From Vespula vulgaris (lineage: Eukaryota > Arthropoda > Insecta > Hymenoptera > Vespidae), in NCBI RefSeq assembly GCF_905475345.1, contig NC_066591.1:1251501-1315500 (forward strand): a DNA stretch of 64,000 nt, read 5' to 3'. Positions within the stretch are counted from its first letter, which is position 1; every line of letters begins with the position of its first letter. Shown one piece after another: positions 21,136-32,347 of the stretch. The translations under genes were made by a program, and so were the position numbers. The notes beneath the pieces were generated by a model, which saw only the letters and a list, made by a program, of their open reading frames with translations, was not told the origin of the DNA and ran no database searches.

Positions 21136-22590
21136 CTATGTACGTAGGTATGAATAGGATTCAATAGTACAGTTAGTAGATCAATAGATTATTTCTATGT
21201 ATAGATATATAATGATTGATCATCGTTAAATTAACATGATTAATTTATAAATATATATTGCGAATTGTTTTTCTTTTTCTTCTTTGAGTTAATCATTAAA
21301 TATGTTAAATAAAAATATTTAAAGGTGGTAGTATCCTACAGATTAGAAATTAATAAAATTAGTTTGTGTATAAAGTATGTAGATAATTAGAGATCGATCG
21401 TCGTTGAACTTACTTCGTTTTATCGATCACGTTGACGTTGACGTCAAACGAATAAATTTGATTATAATAAATTCAGCAAATCTTGGTAAAAAAAAAAAAA
21501 AAGAGAGAGAATAGACGAGAAAGATAATTATTGGATATTCTACAAATTTTTATCGCTTAAAATTTAAAGAGCACGTTTAAAGATTACTCATTATACGGAT
21601 AATAATAATCGATTTGATTTACATCATTTAAAATTATCATATCAAATTGGTCGAACGTTTATGTGATTCGAATTTAACGTTAAATTTATATGTATTAATC
21701 GATACAAATCATAACAACTGTTCAATAAAATTTTAGGATTGCTCGATCAGATTTATCACGAAACTCTAATCAAAATTACGATGTATTAAAAATTCCATGG
21801 GATTAGTGATACGAATAAATATGCAACTAGTACGTAAACAGATTCAAGAGAAACGAGTCGTTGCGTAATAAAGTATTAAAGTTCAAACGATATTCAAACC
21901 TTTTTTTCAATCGTGAGTCGTTACGCGTTATATCCAGCAAACCGATTTTAACCGATCGTGGAATAGAACATTCAACGTGACTCAATCGCGTCTAATCGCG
22001 CTCGTTTTTTGTATGGAATAGATATTGATCGACGTCCGTTAGATATCTATTATTTATTAACGATTATAATTTAATCCTCGTAGTACATTATAAATTAACG
22101 AATGGATCATCAGATCGTTCAGAACTATTTCGAAAAATACACGAATTTTTGAAAATTGTAGGTAATCTATTAAAATATTTCTCTTCATAATTAAGATATT
22201 CTCACGTTTCTTAATTTATTTTATTTTATTACGAAAGAAAAATAAACGAAAACTATTTTTTAAAAAATTGTCATATCTTTGTATTAAATTAGTTATATAA
22301 AAAATGAAAAGATTACGAATCGGATCTGAAGGTATTAAAAGGGTTAATATCGAATTCGACAAATTCTCGAGAAAATAAAAAAGAAAAATCCGAGAGAAGG
22401 AAAAGATCCTTCGAAAAAAAGTCGATTGCGACACATTTTATTTGGAAATTGTTATTAAGGGAAAAGAAAAAGAGGAGAGAAAAAACAAAAGTGGAAAAAA
22501 AAGAAGGAAAGAAAAAAACAGAAGAAAGATTAGAAAACAAAAGAATATTTTAATCTCGGAGAAAAATCCAAATATATATATATATCAAAA
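21132..22590. other. AT-rich spacer, 1.4 kb
   Basis: I see no gene, hairpin or strong motif cluster. The sequence is AT-rich with scattered TCGA words and A-rich tracts near 22440-22520. Confidence 0.7.
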
Positions 22591-22645
22591 ATAAATAAAT
22601 AAATAAGCAAGCAAGCAAGGAAGCAAGGAAGCAAGGAAGCAAACA
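22591..22645. repeat. (AAAT)(GCAA)(GGAA) tetranucleotide array
   Basis: Three related tetramer blocks abut. Confidence 0.9.
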
Positions 22646-22659
22646 AATATAGTTTGACG

Positions 22660-22805
22660 ACTGGTCGATCGGAGGCGTAGCCCGTCTCGTTCGCTGATTG
22701 GTCGAACTCGATGGCGTCAGCCATTGGCGGACGAGTGACGTGGTTAGGCGTGTCGAAGGCGGCCGTTTCAAAGTGTTGTGAGTCGTCAGATGGGAGAACC
22801 ATTCG
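22660..22805. promoter_or_regulatory. Promoter-like island with two CCAAT boxes
   Basis: This CpG-rich unique sequence contains inverted CCAAT boxes (ATTGG at 22697-22701 and 22723-22727) and TGACGTGG (22736-22743, ATF/UPRE-like). A 170-bp GA array and another GC-rich block follow. The arrangement resembles an NF-Y/ATF promoter, but no transcript can be shown. Confidence 0.4.
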
Positions 22806-22849
22806 AAAGCATTAGGAAAGGGGACGTAGTGTGTATGTGTGTAAAGTGT

Positions 22850-22972
22850 ATAAGAGAGAGAAAGAGAGATAGATAGATGGAATGAAAAAGAGAGAGAGAG
22901 GGGAAAAAGAAAGGGAAGGAAAGAAAGAAAGAGAGAGAGAGAGAGACTGTATGCTGTATGATGAGATAGAGT

Positions 22973-23015
<43 letters not shown>
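22850..23015. repeat. GA-rich microsatellite tract
   Basis: Interrupted GA units span about 165 nt with a unique 30-nt insert near 22946. Confidence 0.92.
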
Positions 23016-23017
<2 letters not shown>

Positions 23018-23165
23018 GCATTCATTTCGACGAATGGTGGGGACAGATCGGCTCGAGTTCTCTTCCATCTCGCGGTGGCTACGAAACGAGTCTCACACAC
23101 CGGTTCGCGCAGTCGCGTCGTACTCCTCGTGTCTCCTCCACACGTTTAGTTTTCTCCTCTTTCTA
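23016..23165 (+). promoter_or_regulatory. GC-rich block downstream of promoter-like island
   Basis: This unique CpG-rich block contains GCGCAGTCGCGTCG (about 23107-23120), which is initiator-like, and leads into a CT-rich leader-like stretch. It may be a transcription start and 5' leader for the plus strand. That is inference. Confidence 0.3.
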
Positions 23166-23237
23166 GAGGACGCGTCATCGAGTGATACCTATCCTCGTGC
23201 CTCGTTACCACCTCCTTTCTCCCCTCTCGCTCGCTCG

Positions 23238-23281
23238 CTCCTTCTTCTTCTTTTTCTTTTTCTTCTTCTTCTTCTTCTTCT

Positions 23282-23316
<35 letters not shown>

Positions 23317-23382
23317 TTCTTCCTCTTCTTCCTTCTCCTCCTCTTCCTCTCCCTCCTCCTTCTTCTTCTCCTCCTCCCCTCC
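23238..23382. repeat. 145-nt pure pyrimidine tract
   Basis: Not one purine occurs from 23238 to 23382. TTC, TCC and CTC units dominate. Such tracts can form triplex (H-DNA). Confidence 0.96.
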
Positions 23383-23491
23383 ATCTTCCTCATCACTATC
23401 ACATCCACCCTTTTATCACCCTTCTACTTACTTTATTCTTTCATCCTCGTCTTTTATCTTCCTATCTCTCTTTGTCTCTTTTTCTTTTTTT

Positions 23492-23497
<6 letters not shown>

Positions 23498-23531
<34 letters not shown>
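23498..23531. repeat. (CT)n microsatellite
   Basis: Seventeen CT units are seen. Confidence 0.93.
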
Positions 23532-23536
<5 letters not shown>

Positions 23537-23633
23537 TCTCTTTGTCCTTATAGTTCCTTTAATTTTGTTCTCTTTTTTGTTCTTTTTCTTATCCGTTCCT
23601 TTCTTTCTTCGTCCTTCGTCCTTCATCGTCGAC

Positions 23634-23653
23634 CTCACGCAGGTGGCGCCAGA
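23634..23653 (+). promoter_or_regulatory. CTCF-like site
   Basis: CACGCAGGTGGCGCCAGA contains AGGTGGCGC, the core of the insect CTCF motif as I remember it, in GC-rich surroundings. The match is to a remembered consensus and is not scored. Confidence 0.4.
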
Positions 23654-24480
23654 TCGGTCGGTCCTTCGTTGATTTAACTAAACGCGAGTTAACACGTGAA
23701 TCACATCGGTCATTTTCTTGTTCTTTTTCTTGTTCTTGTTCTTTTTCTTTTCCTTTCTCTTTTTCATTCTTTTCGTTTCGATTATTTCTCCCCGTTCTTT
23801 TTTTTCTTCTGTGTTCAATTCGAAAAGAAATTAAGAGAAAGAAAAAATATTAGAGATCTTGAATCTCGCCGAGGTGGAAGTCGATCGGCGAAGTATCTGT
23901 TCGGTGGAAGAGGTGAAGGAGGAAGAAGAAGAAGAAGAAGAAGAAGAAGAAGAAAAGAAAGAGAAGGAAGAAGAAAAAGAGGAAGAAATTACGGGAGTAA
24001 CTCTGTCGACTAATCAAGGTTCGTTTTTCTAATACTTACTTCCATGCGATGATAGGCGATGAACCGATCAAACGTTTGTAGGATTATATTATTTAACGCG
24101 TTATTTGTGTAGGTAATTTCGAACATACGGTTACTTATCTAACTAATATTAAAAACAAATAATACATTGTTGCTTTAGAGCGACATATCGATCTTGGAAA
24201 GAAATACTTTAATCCGTTCTAACGATGATAATCGGTAGATATATCGTTATTTAGGATTATCGTTTATCTTTAATACTTTTCTCGTATTAAAGCGAACAAC
24301 GATTGATACAGGACGTTTGATTATTACTACTATTACTACTATTATTATTTTTTATTTCTTTTCCTTTCTCGTGCAAACTCGAATTCGTTTTTCTTTTCTT
24401 CTTCTTCTTCTTCTTCTTTCTTCTTTTCTTTTTTTCTTCCTTTCCTTTTTCGTCGTTTAACGCACGAAGATCGATTCGTC
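23654..24480. other. Spacer with (GAA)n array
   Basis: T-rich sequence is followed by a purine-rich stretch with GAA units (23921-23955), then AT-rich unique sequence and TTC units (24397-24420). No gene is seen. Confidence 0.7.
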
Positions 24481-24582
24481 GTTTTTAGCTTTGAGCGACT
24501 TGTCAGCCATAATGGATTGCCACGGTTAGAACCCGACAGGTTCCATTACAATCGGATTTTTCCTTCCGGGCTCGCGCACCTA
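24481..24582. promoter_or_regulatory. Candidate cis-regulatory island
   Basis: Unique sequence with CAGCCATAATGGATT, ATTACAATCGGATT and GC-rich words, ending just before CTTA microsatellites. Confidence 0.35.
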
Positions 24583-24785
24583 AGTACTTACTTACTTACT
24601 TGCTTATTTATTTATTTATTTTGTTACCTACTTACTCCATGTGAACTTACGTTCGAACTTAATTGGATTTTATTTGTTCAAGCTTGAGTTACTCGCGGCG
24701 GGCTTCGGTCAATCAGTTTGCGACGCTTACACACGTAGTTGGTACTTACTTACTTAGTTATTTATTTAGTTATTTATCTACCTAC
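24583..24785. repeat. TTAC/TTAT tetramers around a unique 100-bp core
   Basis: Tetramer arrays at 24583-24635 and 24745-24785 flank unique CpG-containing sequence with CAATCAG and CACACGTAG words. Confidence 0.8.
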
Positions 24786-24821
24786 TTCTCAAAATCCCCG
24801 TTGGGCCTATTTTCTTGTTCT

Positions 24822-24881
24822 CCTTCTTCTCCTTCTTCTTCTTCTTCTTCTTCTTCTTCTTCTTCTTCTTCTTCTTCTTCT
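24822..24881. repeat. (TTC)n microsatellite
   Basis: About twenty TTC units are seen. Confidence 0.95.
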
Positions 24882-24965
24882 GTTGCTGCGTTTCTCATCC
24901 TTTGTTACTCTTCAACCTTGATACCGTTCATTTGCATAAAGATAATAACAAGGAGGATGTAGTAT

Positions 24966-25161
24966 AAGTAAGTACTTACTTACTTACTCACCTTGGTATT
25001 TCAACTAATATCCATTCGACGTTGATTATTATTTTCTTTTTTCAAGTTGTTCAATCCACAATATAAATGCGATTACGTTCCGTTTTCTCTCTTGTTAAAT
25101 ATTGTAATAATCAAATACGTTTCAGTATTATTATTAATCAATTTTCTTTTTATATTACTTC

Positions 25162-25213
<52 letters not shown>

Positions 25214-25427
25214 CTTATTTATTTATTTACTTGCTTGCTTATTATGAAACCAGATTAAATACAAATTAAAACATATGTATCTATGTAAGATCGAGATGAT
25301 GATAATTAATATGTCGTTGAAACTTCGTTAAGACACGAAAGACTTACGATCTTAATTGCGTGTCTTTTCGAGATATATAGGTAGGTACCTACCTACCAAC
25401 CTACCAACCTACCTACCTACCTACTTA
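24966..25427. repeat. Tetranucleotide cluster: CTTA, TTAG, TAGG/ACCT
   Basis: CTTA units lie at 24966-24988 and about 12 TTAG units at 25163-25213. A TAGG-TACC-TACC block at 25377-25427 forms a local inverted repeat (AGGTAGGTACCTACCT). Confidence 0.93.
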
Positions 25428-25920
25428 ACGACGCTGAGTCCTAATTATTTGAAAGAACGTCTTTATCGAACGATACGTTCTTTATTATTTCCTTTTCCTC
25501 CGATTAAAAATTGATTTTATCGAGTTATAATAATTTCTCGGAAGAACGTTATTACACTAACAAGAAAAGGACAATATTATTTCCTATTTGATAAAAGTAA
25601 ATATAATTTAAATTAAAGCACTAGAAACGTGGATTATCCTAGCGATCGCGAACTTTTTACTAAATATGAAAAATGGTATAAAAAAAAAAAGAAACAAACA
25701 AAAACTTCCATCTAATTCCATCTAAACAAGAGAAAGAAATTTAATGATCGATCTTGCATTACTAAATTTCTGGTATTTCCATTCTTTTGAAATAGAAAAT
25801 AATCGGGACGTTGGATAGGTCGAAAACGATTAGGTTAATTTCGAAGCTTTTAAAATTCGGCGTAGGGACGAAATTAAAATTGCAAATAAGATTGTGCGAT
25901 AATATGTGAGAAGCGACGGA
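25428..25920. other. AT-rich spacer
   Basis: No gene or motif cluster is visible. Confidence 0.65.
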
Positions 25921-26067
25921 ACGAGAGAAACATAGAAAGAGAGAGAAAGAGACAGAGAAAGGAAAAGAAAAACGAAAAGAAAAAGAAAAACAAAAAGAAA
26001 AAGAAAAAGAAAAAGAAAAAGTGAAAGAGAAAGAGAAAGAGAAAGAGAGCGAGATGTAGCTCTCAAT

Positions 26068-26122
<55 letters not shown>
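25921..26122. repeat. Facing purine tract and (CT)n array
   Basis: GA/AAAAG hexamers (25921-26055) face a 26-unit CT array (26071-26122). The two can pair as a hairpin. Confidence 0.92.
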
Positions 26123-26124
<2 letters not shown>

Positions 26125-26159
26125 CTCCATCTCTCTTTTTTTATATTTTTCTCTCGAAG

Positions 26160-26480
26160 CAAAAGTCAGTCTTTGCCCTTCGGTGAGATTATGAGTAATG
26201 CGTTCTCCGGCACGTTCTTCACGCGTTTCTCTTTTCCTTTTTGACTCGTAGTCCCTCTTTCCTCTTATTCCTCTTCGTCGACCATCGTCGTCCTTTCCGC
26301 AGGACGCTGATAGAGAGCAGCTCTCTTCTCTTGGGCACGGTCGTCCCATTAGCGTAATGGCTCTTGCGGTATAGTCTTCGCATTTAACTCACCAAATTTC
26401 TCTCCTTTCGTCTTCACTCGGAGTGTTAAAAGAAACTTCGGCTTCTTCGTTCCTTAGTAACCTTTGCGTTCTAATCTAAC
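26160..26480 (-). other. GC-balanced block with a minus-strand open frame
   Basis: The minus frame from 26349 (begins MGRPCPREESCSLSASC) is protein-like for about 75 codons. It then runs into the GA array as Arg-Glu repeats, so a gene is doubtful. CCCATTAGCGTAATGG (about 26344-26359) is a homeodomain-like dyad. I favour a regulatory island. Confidence 0.25.
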
Positions 26481-26699
26481 TAACATAACTATTTCGAGTC
26501 GACGCATGCCTATTTAAAAATCTTCTCCCTCTTATCTCGACACGTGTAAGTACGAATTGTTATTTAAATATTTAATTTATTTCTTTAACCGCATACCTCC
26601 GATCGGTGTAGGAATACATTTTTTTTTTTTTCTTTATTCAACATAAACAGCAACGCCGGTAAAGTTTTCAAAGCGTGACATTATTTTAAACATCGTCGG

Positions 26700-27396
26700 C
26701 ATCTACCAGAGATTTATTTGATTTTAATCATTTCTTTCTTTTTTTTTTCGCTTCTTTTTTTATTACACGCGGATATACGATTATTGATATTTATGTGTTT
26801 TCACTCGTTGACAGTGATATTGTATCCGAATAGTATCTATTATATGAAAGATTTATTTAATATTAATCATATTTACATATATGATCGTTAACGATTATTA
26901 ATATTGCGAATTTTTATTCGTAATTTGCATCAACTTTGATAAGTTAATTGTGACATTATTTTAGACGAATATCTAGTAGCTATCTATCAGAGATTCATTT
27001 AATTTTAATCATTTCTTTTTTTTTCCTACTCTTTTTAGACGTATGATTACTGATATTATAAATTTGATCATTAATTTTCACAAATTAATTGCGATATTAT
27101 TTTAAACGAATATTTAGTAACCATCCACCAGAGATTTATTTAATTATAATCATTTCTTTCTTTCTTTTTCTCTTTTCTTTGTTTTTTACATAGATAGATA
27201 TACGATCATTAATATTACGAATTTGTTATTCGTTGACGTCGTTAAATCAATTATGAGATTATTTCAAACATATACATATTTATCAATAGATTTATTTAAT
27301 TTTAATTAACATTTATATACGATCATTAATGCCCATCGTTATTACAAATTTCTATTTCTTAACATTGACATTGTTAAATTCATTGCGACAATATTT

Positions 27397-27451
<55 letters not shown>

Positions 27452-27475
27452 ATAAATTTATTTAATCTCAATTAA
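26700..27475. repeat. Degenerate minisatellite, six copies of about 140 bp
   Basis: AGATTTATTTAATTTTAATCA recurs at 26710, 26849, 26991, 27132, 27288 and about 27455. TACGATCATTAATATTACGAA, GTTAAATTAATTGCGACATT and CAAACG follow in most copies. A TA array (27406-27446) interrupts the last interval. Confidence 0.85.
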
Positions 27476-27669
27476 CATTCATATACAATCATTAACGATC
27501 ATTACAAAATTTTTTACTTTGAACCCGTAGACATTGTTAAATTAATTACATAACTCGTATACATAACATTCGATAGATAATTGATATAATTTAAATACGA
27601 TTTCTCTATTAGTTGTCATCATTGCTTCGTAGATAAATCGAATTAATAGAAAAGTAATAGAAAATTTCA

Positions 27670-27985
27670 GAAGGATCCAAGAGAAGATCCTACTTCGAAG
27701 AGTGACTGTACTTGTTCGCCGTAGTACGGTATAAGTTCTGATAGGGAGGGCAGGTTTTAATAAGAGAAGGATTGAGAGCTCCGCTCTCTCGTAGCGCTCT
27801 TAGCCACCACGAACGAACCGGTGGTGGGCTCTTTCCTTCTCGCAGGACGACGAGATAGCAACAATAAATAACTTGTCCCTCTCTCTTTCTATCGGCTAAA
27901 AGCATCCTACCAGGTTGCGATCCTTGCCACCCGGTTTTCATTCGCGAAAGGAACGCGACACGCGTTCTCTTTACTTTTCAACGTC
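27670..27985. promoter_or_regulatory. GC-rich island with two adjacent hairpins
   Basis: GAGAGC-TCC-GCTCTC (27774-27788) and AGCCACCAC/GTGGTGGGCT around a 10-nt loop (27802-27830) are neighbouring inverted repeats. A minus frame (27941 to 27690, 83 codons, begins MKTGWQGSQPGRM) is open across the island with no known domain. Coding is unlikely but not excluded. Confidence 0.35.
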
Positions 27986-29455
27986 CACTGTCAGTTGATA
28001 TTAGACGTTTAGAAAGGTTTCGTTTCTAATTCGTTCTACAAAGTAACGTTACGATATGTAATAACAACAACGACGTTCTAATCCGTTGATTCGTGTCAAC
28101 GCACGAAATGATTATTATTATTTATTCAGATCGGTGAACGTAATAAAATATTCACTTTGGTTATATATATATATCTATTTACGTTGTAAAAGCGTTCATA
28201 AGCGTTTTTATTAAAGAACATTAATTCTCTTTTATTAAAGAGAGTTAATAAGAAACATTTCTCTCGACGTTTTAATCGTAATTTAAGGAAATCGACGATT
28301 GCTATTTATTAATAATAAAGTAATGCAATTGATATGGAATTTTTATGATTAATTATTCGTTTGTATTATTTATTTAGATAGTTTTTATTATAAATATCGA
28401 TGAAGATTGGTCCTATGTTTATAAAGATTATTCGTTTCGAGAAATACTTATCGTTGATTAATAAATATATCGACCGTGGTTATAAATAGAAGCAATTAGA
28501 AACGTCGATAGTTTTATTCGATTCCTTTCAAAAAATAAAATAAGAAGGAAAGAAATAGACAAAGAAAGAAATTAAGCAGTTCAGAGGAAAAGAATAATTA
28601 ACAGTTCGATCAAAGGTAATTACTATTAAGATTTTATCGATAAAAAAAAAAAAAGAAAAAAGAAGAAGAAAAAAAAACAGAAAATTCGTAATGGATTTCG
28701 TTCGCTCAAAGTATCTATTTATCTATGTGAGAGTGACCTTAGGTTCGTCCATTAAAAGTGAAACGATTCCGAGACAATATCGTTATATTTGCTTTCGTGG
28801 GAAAAAAGAGTTAAGAGAAAAATTATAGAAGATAACTAATTACGTATTCGATGAGTCACGATTAGAAATAAGATTTCTAAAACGAAGAAAATCTTGAATC
28901 TTTAAGTTGCGAGATATTAGAATTTTAAATATCAATTGATATTCTTGAACTTGAATCCGTTCGATATAAAATCATATCGTCTATTTATTCGACTTTTTCT
29001 GTTTTATTTGCGGACAAAAAGATCGTGCTAATAATTAACCAAGCGATAATTTCCAACGTTGAAACTTGTTGTAGATTTATTTATTTATTAATTCAATTTT
29101 TTTTACTTCTTCTATTTCAAAAACCTTCGTTTTATTTATTTTTAGAATGGGCAACGTCAACGGAAATCGATCTGCGATAATTACGATAAATTCTGTTTTT
29201 CATTCTTTCTTCTTCTTTTTTTTCTTTTTTCTTCTTTTTATCATCGACACGAAACACTACAAAGTCGTAAAGTTGCGGAAAAGGAAAATAAAATAAAGGA
29301 ACAAAAAAGAAAAGAACGATGTCAAAAGGCAGAAGTATTTTTCTCGATATATAATTCCGAGTTATTACATTTGTTTAATAATTAGATACGTTCAGCGACG
29401 ATAAAATTTATCTCGTCGTAATGTTGCTTCGTGGGAGAGTGTATAAAAAGAAGAA
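27986..29455. other. AT-rich spacer, 1.5 kb
   Basis: The sequence is AT-rich. A small fold-back (TCTCTTT-TATT-AAAGAGA, 28226-28243) lies within an outer TTATTAA/TTAATAA pair. No gene is seen. Confidence 0.65.
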
Positions 29456-29480
29456 AGAGAGAGAGAGAGAGAGAGAGAGA
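29456..29480. repeat. (GA)n microsatellite
   Basis: Twelve GA units are seen. Confidence 0.9.
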
Positions 29481-29940
29481 ACGATGTCATTTCAGAATTT
29501 GTAATTGACATTTTAAGTAATTAAATTCAATAAAAACGAAATTTAAATTACAGAAATTATCTATAGACACGTTGGTATTATTTATAATAGAGAGATATGT
29601 ACTTACCAAACACATACGCAAAGACGTTTTGTATTTGTGGAAGTTTCAGCGTGTTGTTACGCGAAACTCGAATGTTTCATCGATATCGAGTTATACGATA
29701 TCGTCTTATCGTATAATTTTTTTTTTCTTTTATTTCTTCTTTTTTTTTTTTTTCTTTAATTCTAACCTAATCTAAGCCGCCATCCTTCTAATTTTCTAAT
29801 TTAATTTGTACGATTGAATTGATTTTAATTAATTCCATTTTCTCTTGCATATTATCGAATTAATAAATTAATAGAAGATTAACAAATGGAATTTTAATCG
29901 TATGTATTTCTTTAAAAGATAAAACTATCTCGAGCCGAAC

Positions 29941-30320
29941 GATAGAACGACTTTCGGCAGACGCAAATTGTACCGACGACACAACTACGATGACATCGAC
30001 GACGACAATGATGCACTTTGAAGATTTCGTAAGAGTTTCAAAATACAAATTGAATGTAAAAAGTGATTGTCGATGTTGAAATCAATTCGTAATCAATTCG
30101 AATAATTCATAGAAATCATAAAGTGATTATTAAAACGAGCGTAAAAAGGATTGCGTGTAAAATGATTGTAATTTTTTCTTCTTCTTCTTTTTTTTTTTGC
30201 GAAAATTATCTTCGAACGGGCAACTTTTTTTATGATCGAACAGACGCAAAATGCACTGACAACGATGACGATGACGAAGAGATGCATTTTGAAGGTTATA
30301 AAAGTTTTACAACTACTGTC
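29941..30320. repeat. Diverged duplication, period 283 bp
   Basis: CAGACGCAAA.TG.AC.GAC, then GATGAC..GACGA and GATGCA.TTTGAAG, occur from 29958 and again from 30241. Minus-strand translations of both give similar Val/Ile-rich segments, which reflects the duplication rather than a gene. Confidence 0.75.
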
Positions 30321-30389
30321 GGCCGCCCTGTTATTTCGTTGGGGGTGATTCTCTTCCATTTCTTCACTCTGGCTATCTTTTAAAGTTGA

Positions 30390-30391
<2 letters not shown>

Positions 30392-30433
<42 letters not shown>

Positions 30434-30440
30434 CTCTTTC
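30392..30440. repeat. (CT)n microsatellite
   Basis: About sixteen CT units and then interrupted units are seen. Confidence 0.92.
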
Positions 30441-30499
30441 ACACACATACACTCTCTCTGTTTCTTACTGCAGTACAGTTTCTCTCTTACCATTTTGTT

Positions 30500-30690
30500 T
30501 TATTCTTTTCTTCTAATACCGGTCTAAGTCTAAAGTACACGTTAACTACCGCCTATCGATAACTGCCACTTACCTAACTGCATCACTTCCGGTTTCTAAC
30601 TACCGTTTAGGAGTTTATGGGTCGCTTCTAACCTTCGTTCACCTTTTGGATATCCAATCAAAGAGGGATGCGTACTTAGTTAGGACAAGT
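30500..30690. promoter_or_regulatory. Candidate cis-regulatory island
   Basis: Unique block with TTTATGG (30614-30620), repeated AACTACCG/AACTGCC words and CACTTCCGG (Ets-like). Confidence 0.35.
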
Positions 30691-30736
30691 TAATGCAATA
30701 TACGGATATTTATGTGAATTTATATGCATATTATAA

Positions 30737-30788
30737 TGTAATATAATATAATATAATATAATATAATATAATATAATATAATATAATA
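30737..30788. repeat. (AATAT)n pentamer array
   Basis: About ten AATAT units are seen. Confidence 0.95.
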
Positions 30789-30790
30789 CT

Positions 30791-31469
30791 TAGTTATCTA
30801 TTTATATATGTCTATCTGTGTGTGTTTGTGAGAGAGACAAAGAAGAGTACCTAACACCAGCACGATGAAATCTTAATTAATTCAAATGCTTTCAACAATT
30901 CAATTTGTATATATCTAGAAAATCATTTTAATCATTAACTTGTAAATCAATCGTCGAGTTAAAATTTCCAAACTAGAATTATTAATAAGATAGATAACAA
31001 ATGTATATGATAAATGACTATAAAGTTATATTCCTATGTATGTATGTTGAAATTATGTTAATTTTTTGATAAAGGTATTAGGTATATAAATCAGCGTGCA
31101 AACAAATCTGCATACATGTCTTATTAGCTATACAGATATTAAATAGGCTTTTCCTATCACATGCAACTATGTTGATAGTTATCATAAATATAGTAAACGT
31201 ATAAATATTTGAATTATTTTAATTAATTTTCTATAAAAAATATTACAAGCTCCAACATTACGCAATTGGAATACTGTCGAACAGATAACAGTAAATATCT
31301 AGATATATATGCATGCTATATGTATATCTGTCTATCATGAAAATAAATTATTTCGAATTTAAACTAATACACGAACAAACGATCGAGACAATATTTTACA
31401 ATCTTAATTCGTTCTTACATCCTAGTAAATATCTCAATTTTTTATTATAAAATCGAATAGAAAATATTA

Positions 31470-31470
<1 letters not shown>
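30791..31470. other. AT-rich spacer
   Basis: No gene, repeat or motif cluster is evident. Confidence 0.65.
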
Positions 31471-31471
<1 letters not shown>

Positions 31472-31520
<49 letters not shown>

Positions 31521-31558
31521 AAGAATTAATACGTATATATATATGTGTGTGTGTGTGT
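31472..31558. repeat. (TA)n then (TG)n compound microsatellite
   Basis: About 23 TA units (31472-31518) are followed after a unique gap by TG units (31543-31558). Confidence 0.94.
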
Positions 31559-31615
31559 ACATAATCTATTATGTATATACATCGTTACATGAGAAACATA
31601 ATGTCGGAGACATCG

Positions 31616-31652
31616 AATATTTAAAACGATATTTCACATCGTTTTAAATATT
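31616..31652. repeat. Perfect 15-bp stem inverted repeat
   Basis: AATATTTAAAACGAT (31616-31630) and its exact complement (31638-31652) flank the 7-nt loop ATTTCAC. Pairing does not extend further, so it is short for a microRNA precursor. Confidence 0.95.
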
Positions 31653-31764
31653 CCACTATCTTTCTCTAATATCTATCTATTTTTCTTTTAACGAGACAGA
31701 AACGTCGTCTCAAAGAGAGAGAGAGAGAGAGATAATTGTCATTATCATTCATGTTCGAGCTCAT

Positions 31765-31920
31765 AAATAGTAGTAGTAATAGTAATAGTAGTAGTAAGTT
31801 ACAATTAGATCATATATAATAACAGTAAGTGTAGTAGTATTAATATAGTAAAATGTGTAAAGGATGAAAAAGAAATTAAAAAATAAAAAAATAAAAAAAA
31901 ATAAAAATATGATAGGAAGA
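31765..31920. repeat. TAG/TAA trinucleotide and A-rich tract
   Basis: Degenerate TAGTAA units (31770-31797) are followed by A-rich sequence. Confidence 0.8.
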
Positions 31921-31929
31921 GAAAAAGAT

Positions 31930-32245
31930 CAATAAGAACAACGCGTATCGGTGTGACCGTTCGAGCATGGAAAAGCTTGAGCTCGACTCGGTCTTGGTTA
32001 AACGCACGTGAATTATTTACTCTCTCTCTTAACCATAATAAATTAACGTCGTACTTGACATCTCGTGTATGCACCTATGTATATCTATCTATCTGTATAT
32101 GTTTGTTTGTGTTAATGCGTGTTAGAAGAGCAGTCACTTTTCAGAATAGACTTTTCAAAGTGTCCTCGAGCAAAATTAAGAGACATTTCGATAAACTCGA
32201 TCGATTAGTAATTGCAACCCTGTATGGAAAACGTCATTGAACGTC
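31930..32245. promoter_or_regulatory. Unique block, candidate island
   Basis: GCTTGAGCTCGACTCGG, CGCACGTGAATTA (E-box CACGTG) and TTAACCATAATAAATTAACG occur here. A plus frame ending at 32240 is open for 95 codons but has no upstream ATG in good context and no recognised domain. Confidence 0.3.
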
Positions 32246-32276
32246 CTAATTATTCAATATAAAATAAAAAAAGAAA

Positions 32277-32284
<8 letters not shown>

Positions 32285-32346
<62 letters not shown>
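32285..32346. repeat. (TA)n(GA)n compound microsatellite
   Basis: About 20 TA units join about 10 GA units. Confidence 0.95.

Positions 32347-32347
<1 letters not shown>

Noticed and set aside
22971..23672. 233-codon plus frame
   Set aside because: It spans a GA array, the pyrimidine tract and a CT array, where stop codons cannot easily occur. Only short pieces are unique.
25163..25213. TTAG array as telomere-like repeat
   Set aside because: The insect telomere unit is TTAGG. This array is a pure tetramer.
25762..26349. 195-codon minus frame
   Set aside because: The first 75 codons are mixed, but the rest is Arg-Glu and Phe-Ser repeats from the GA arrays. Kept only as a note on the island.
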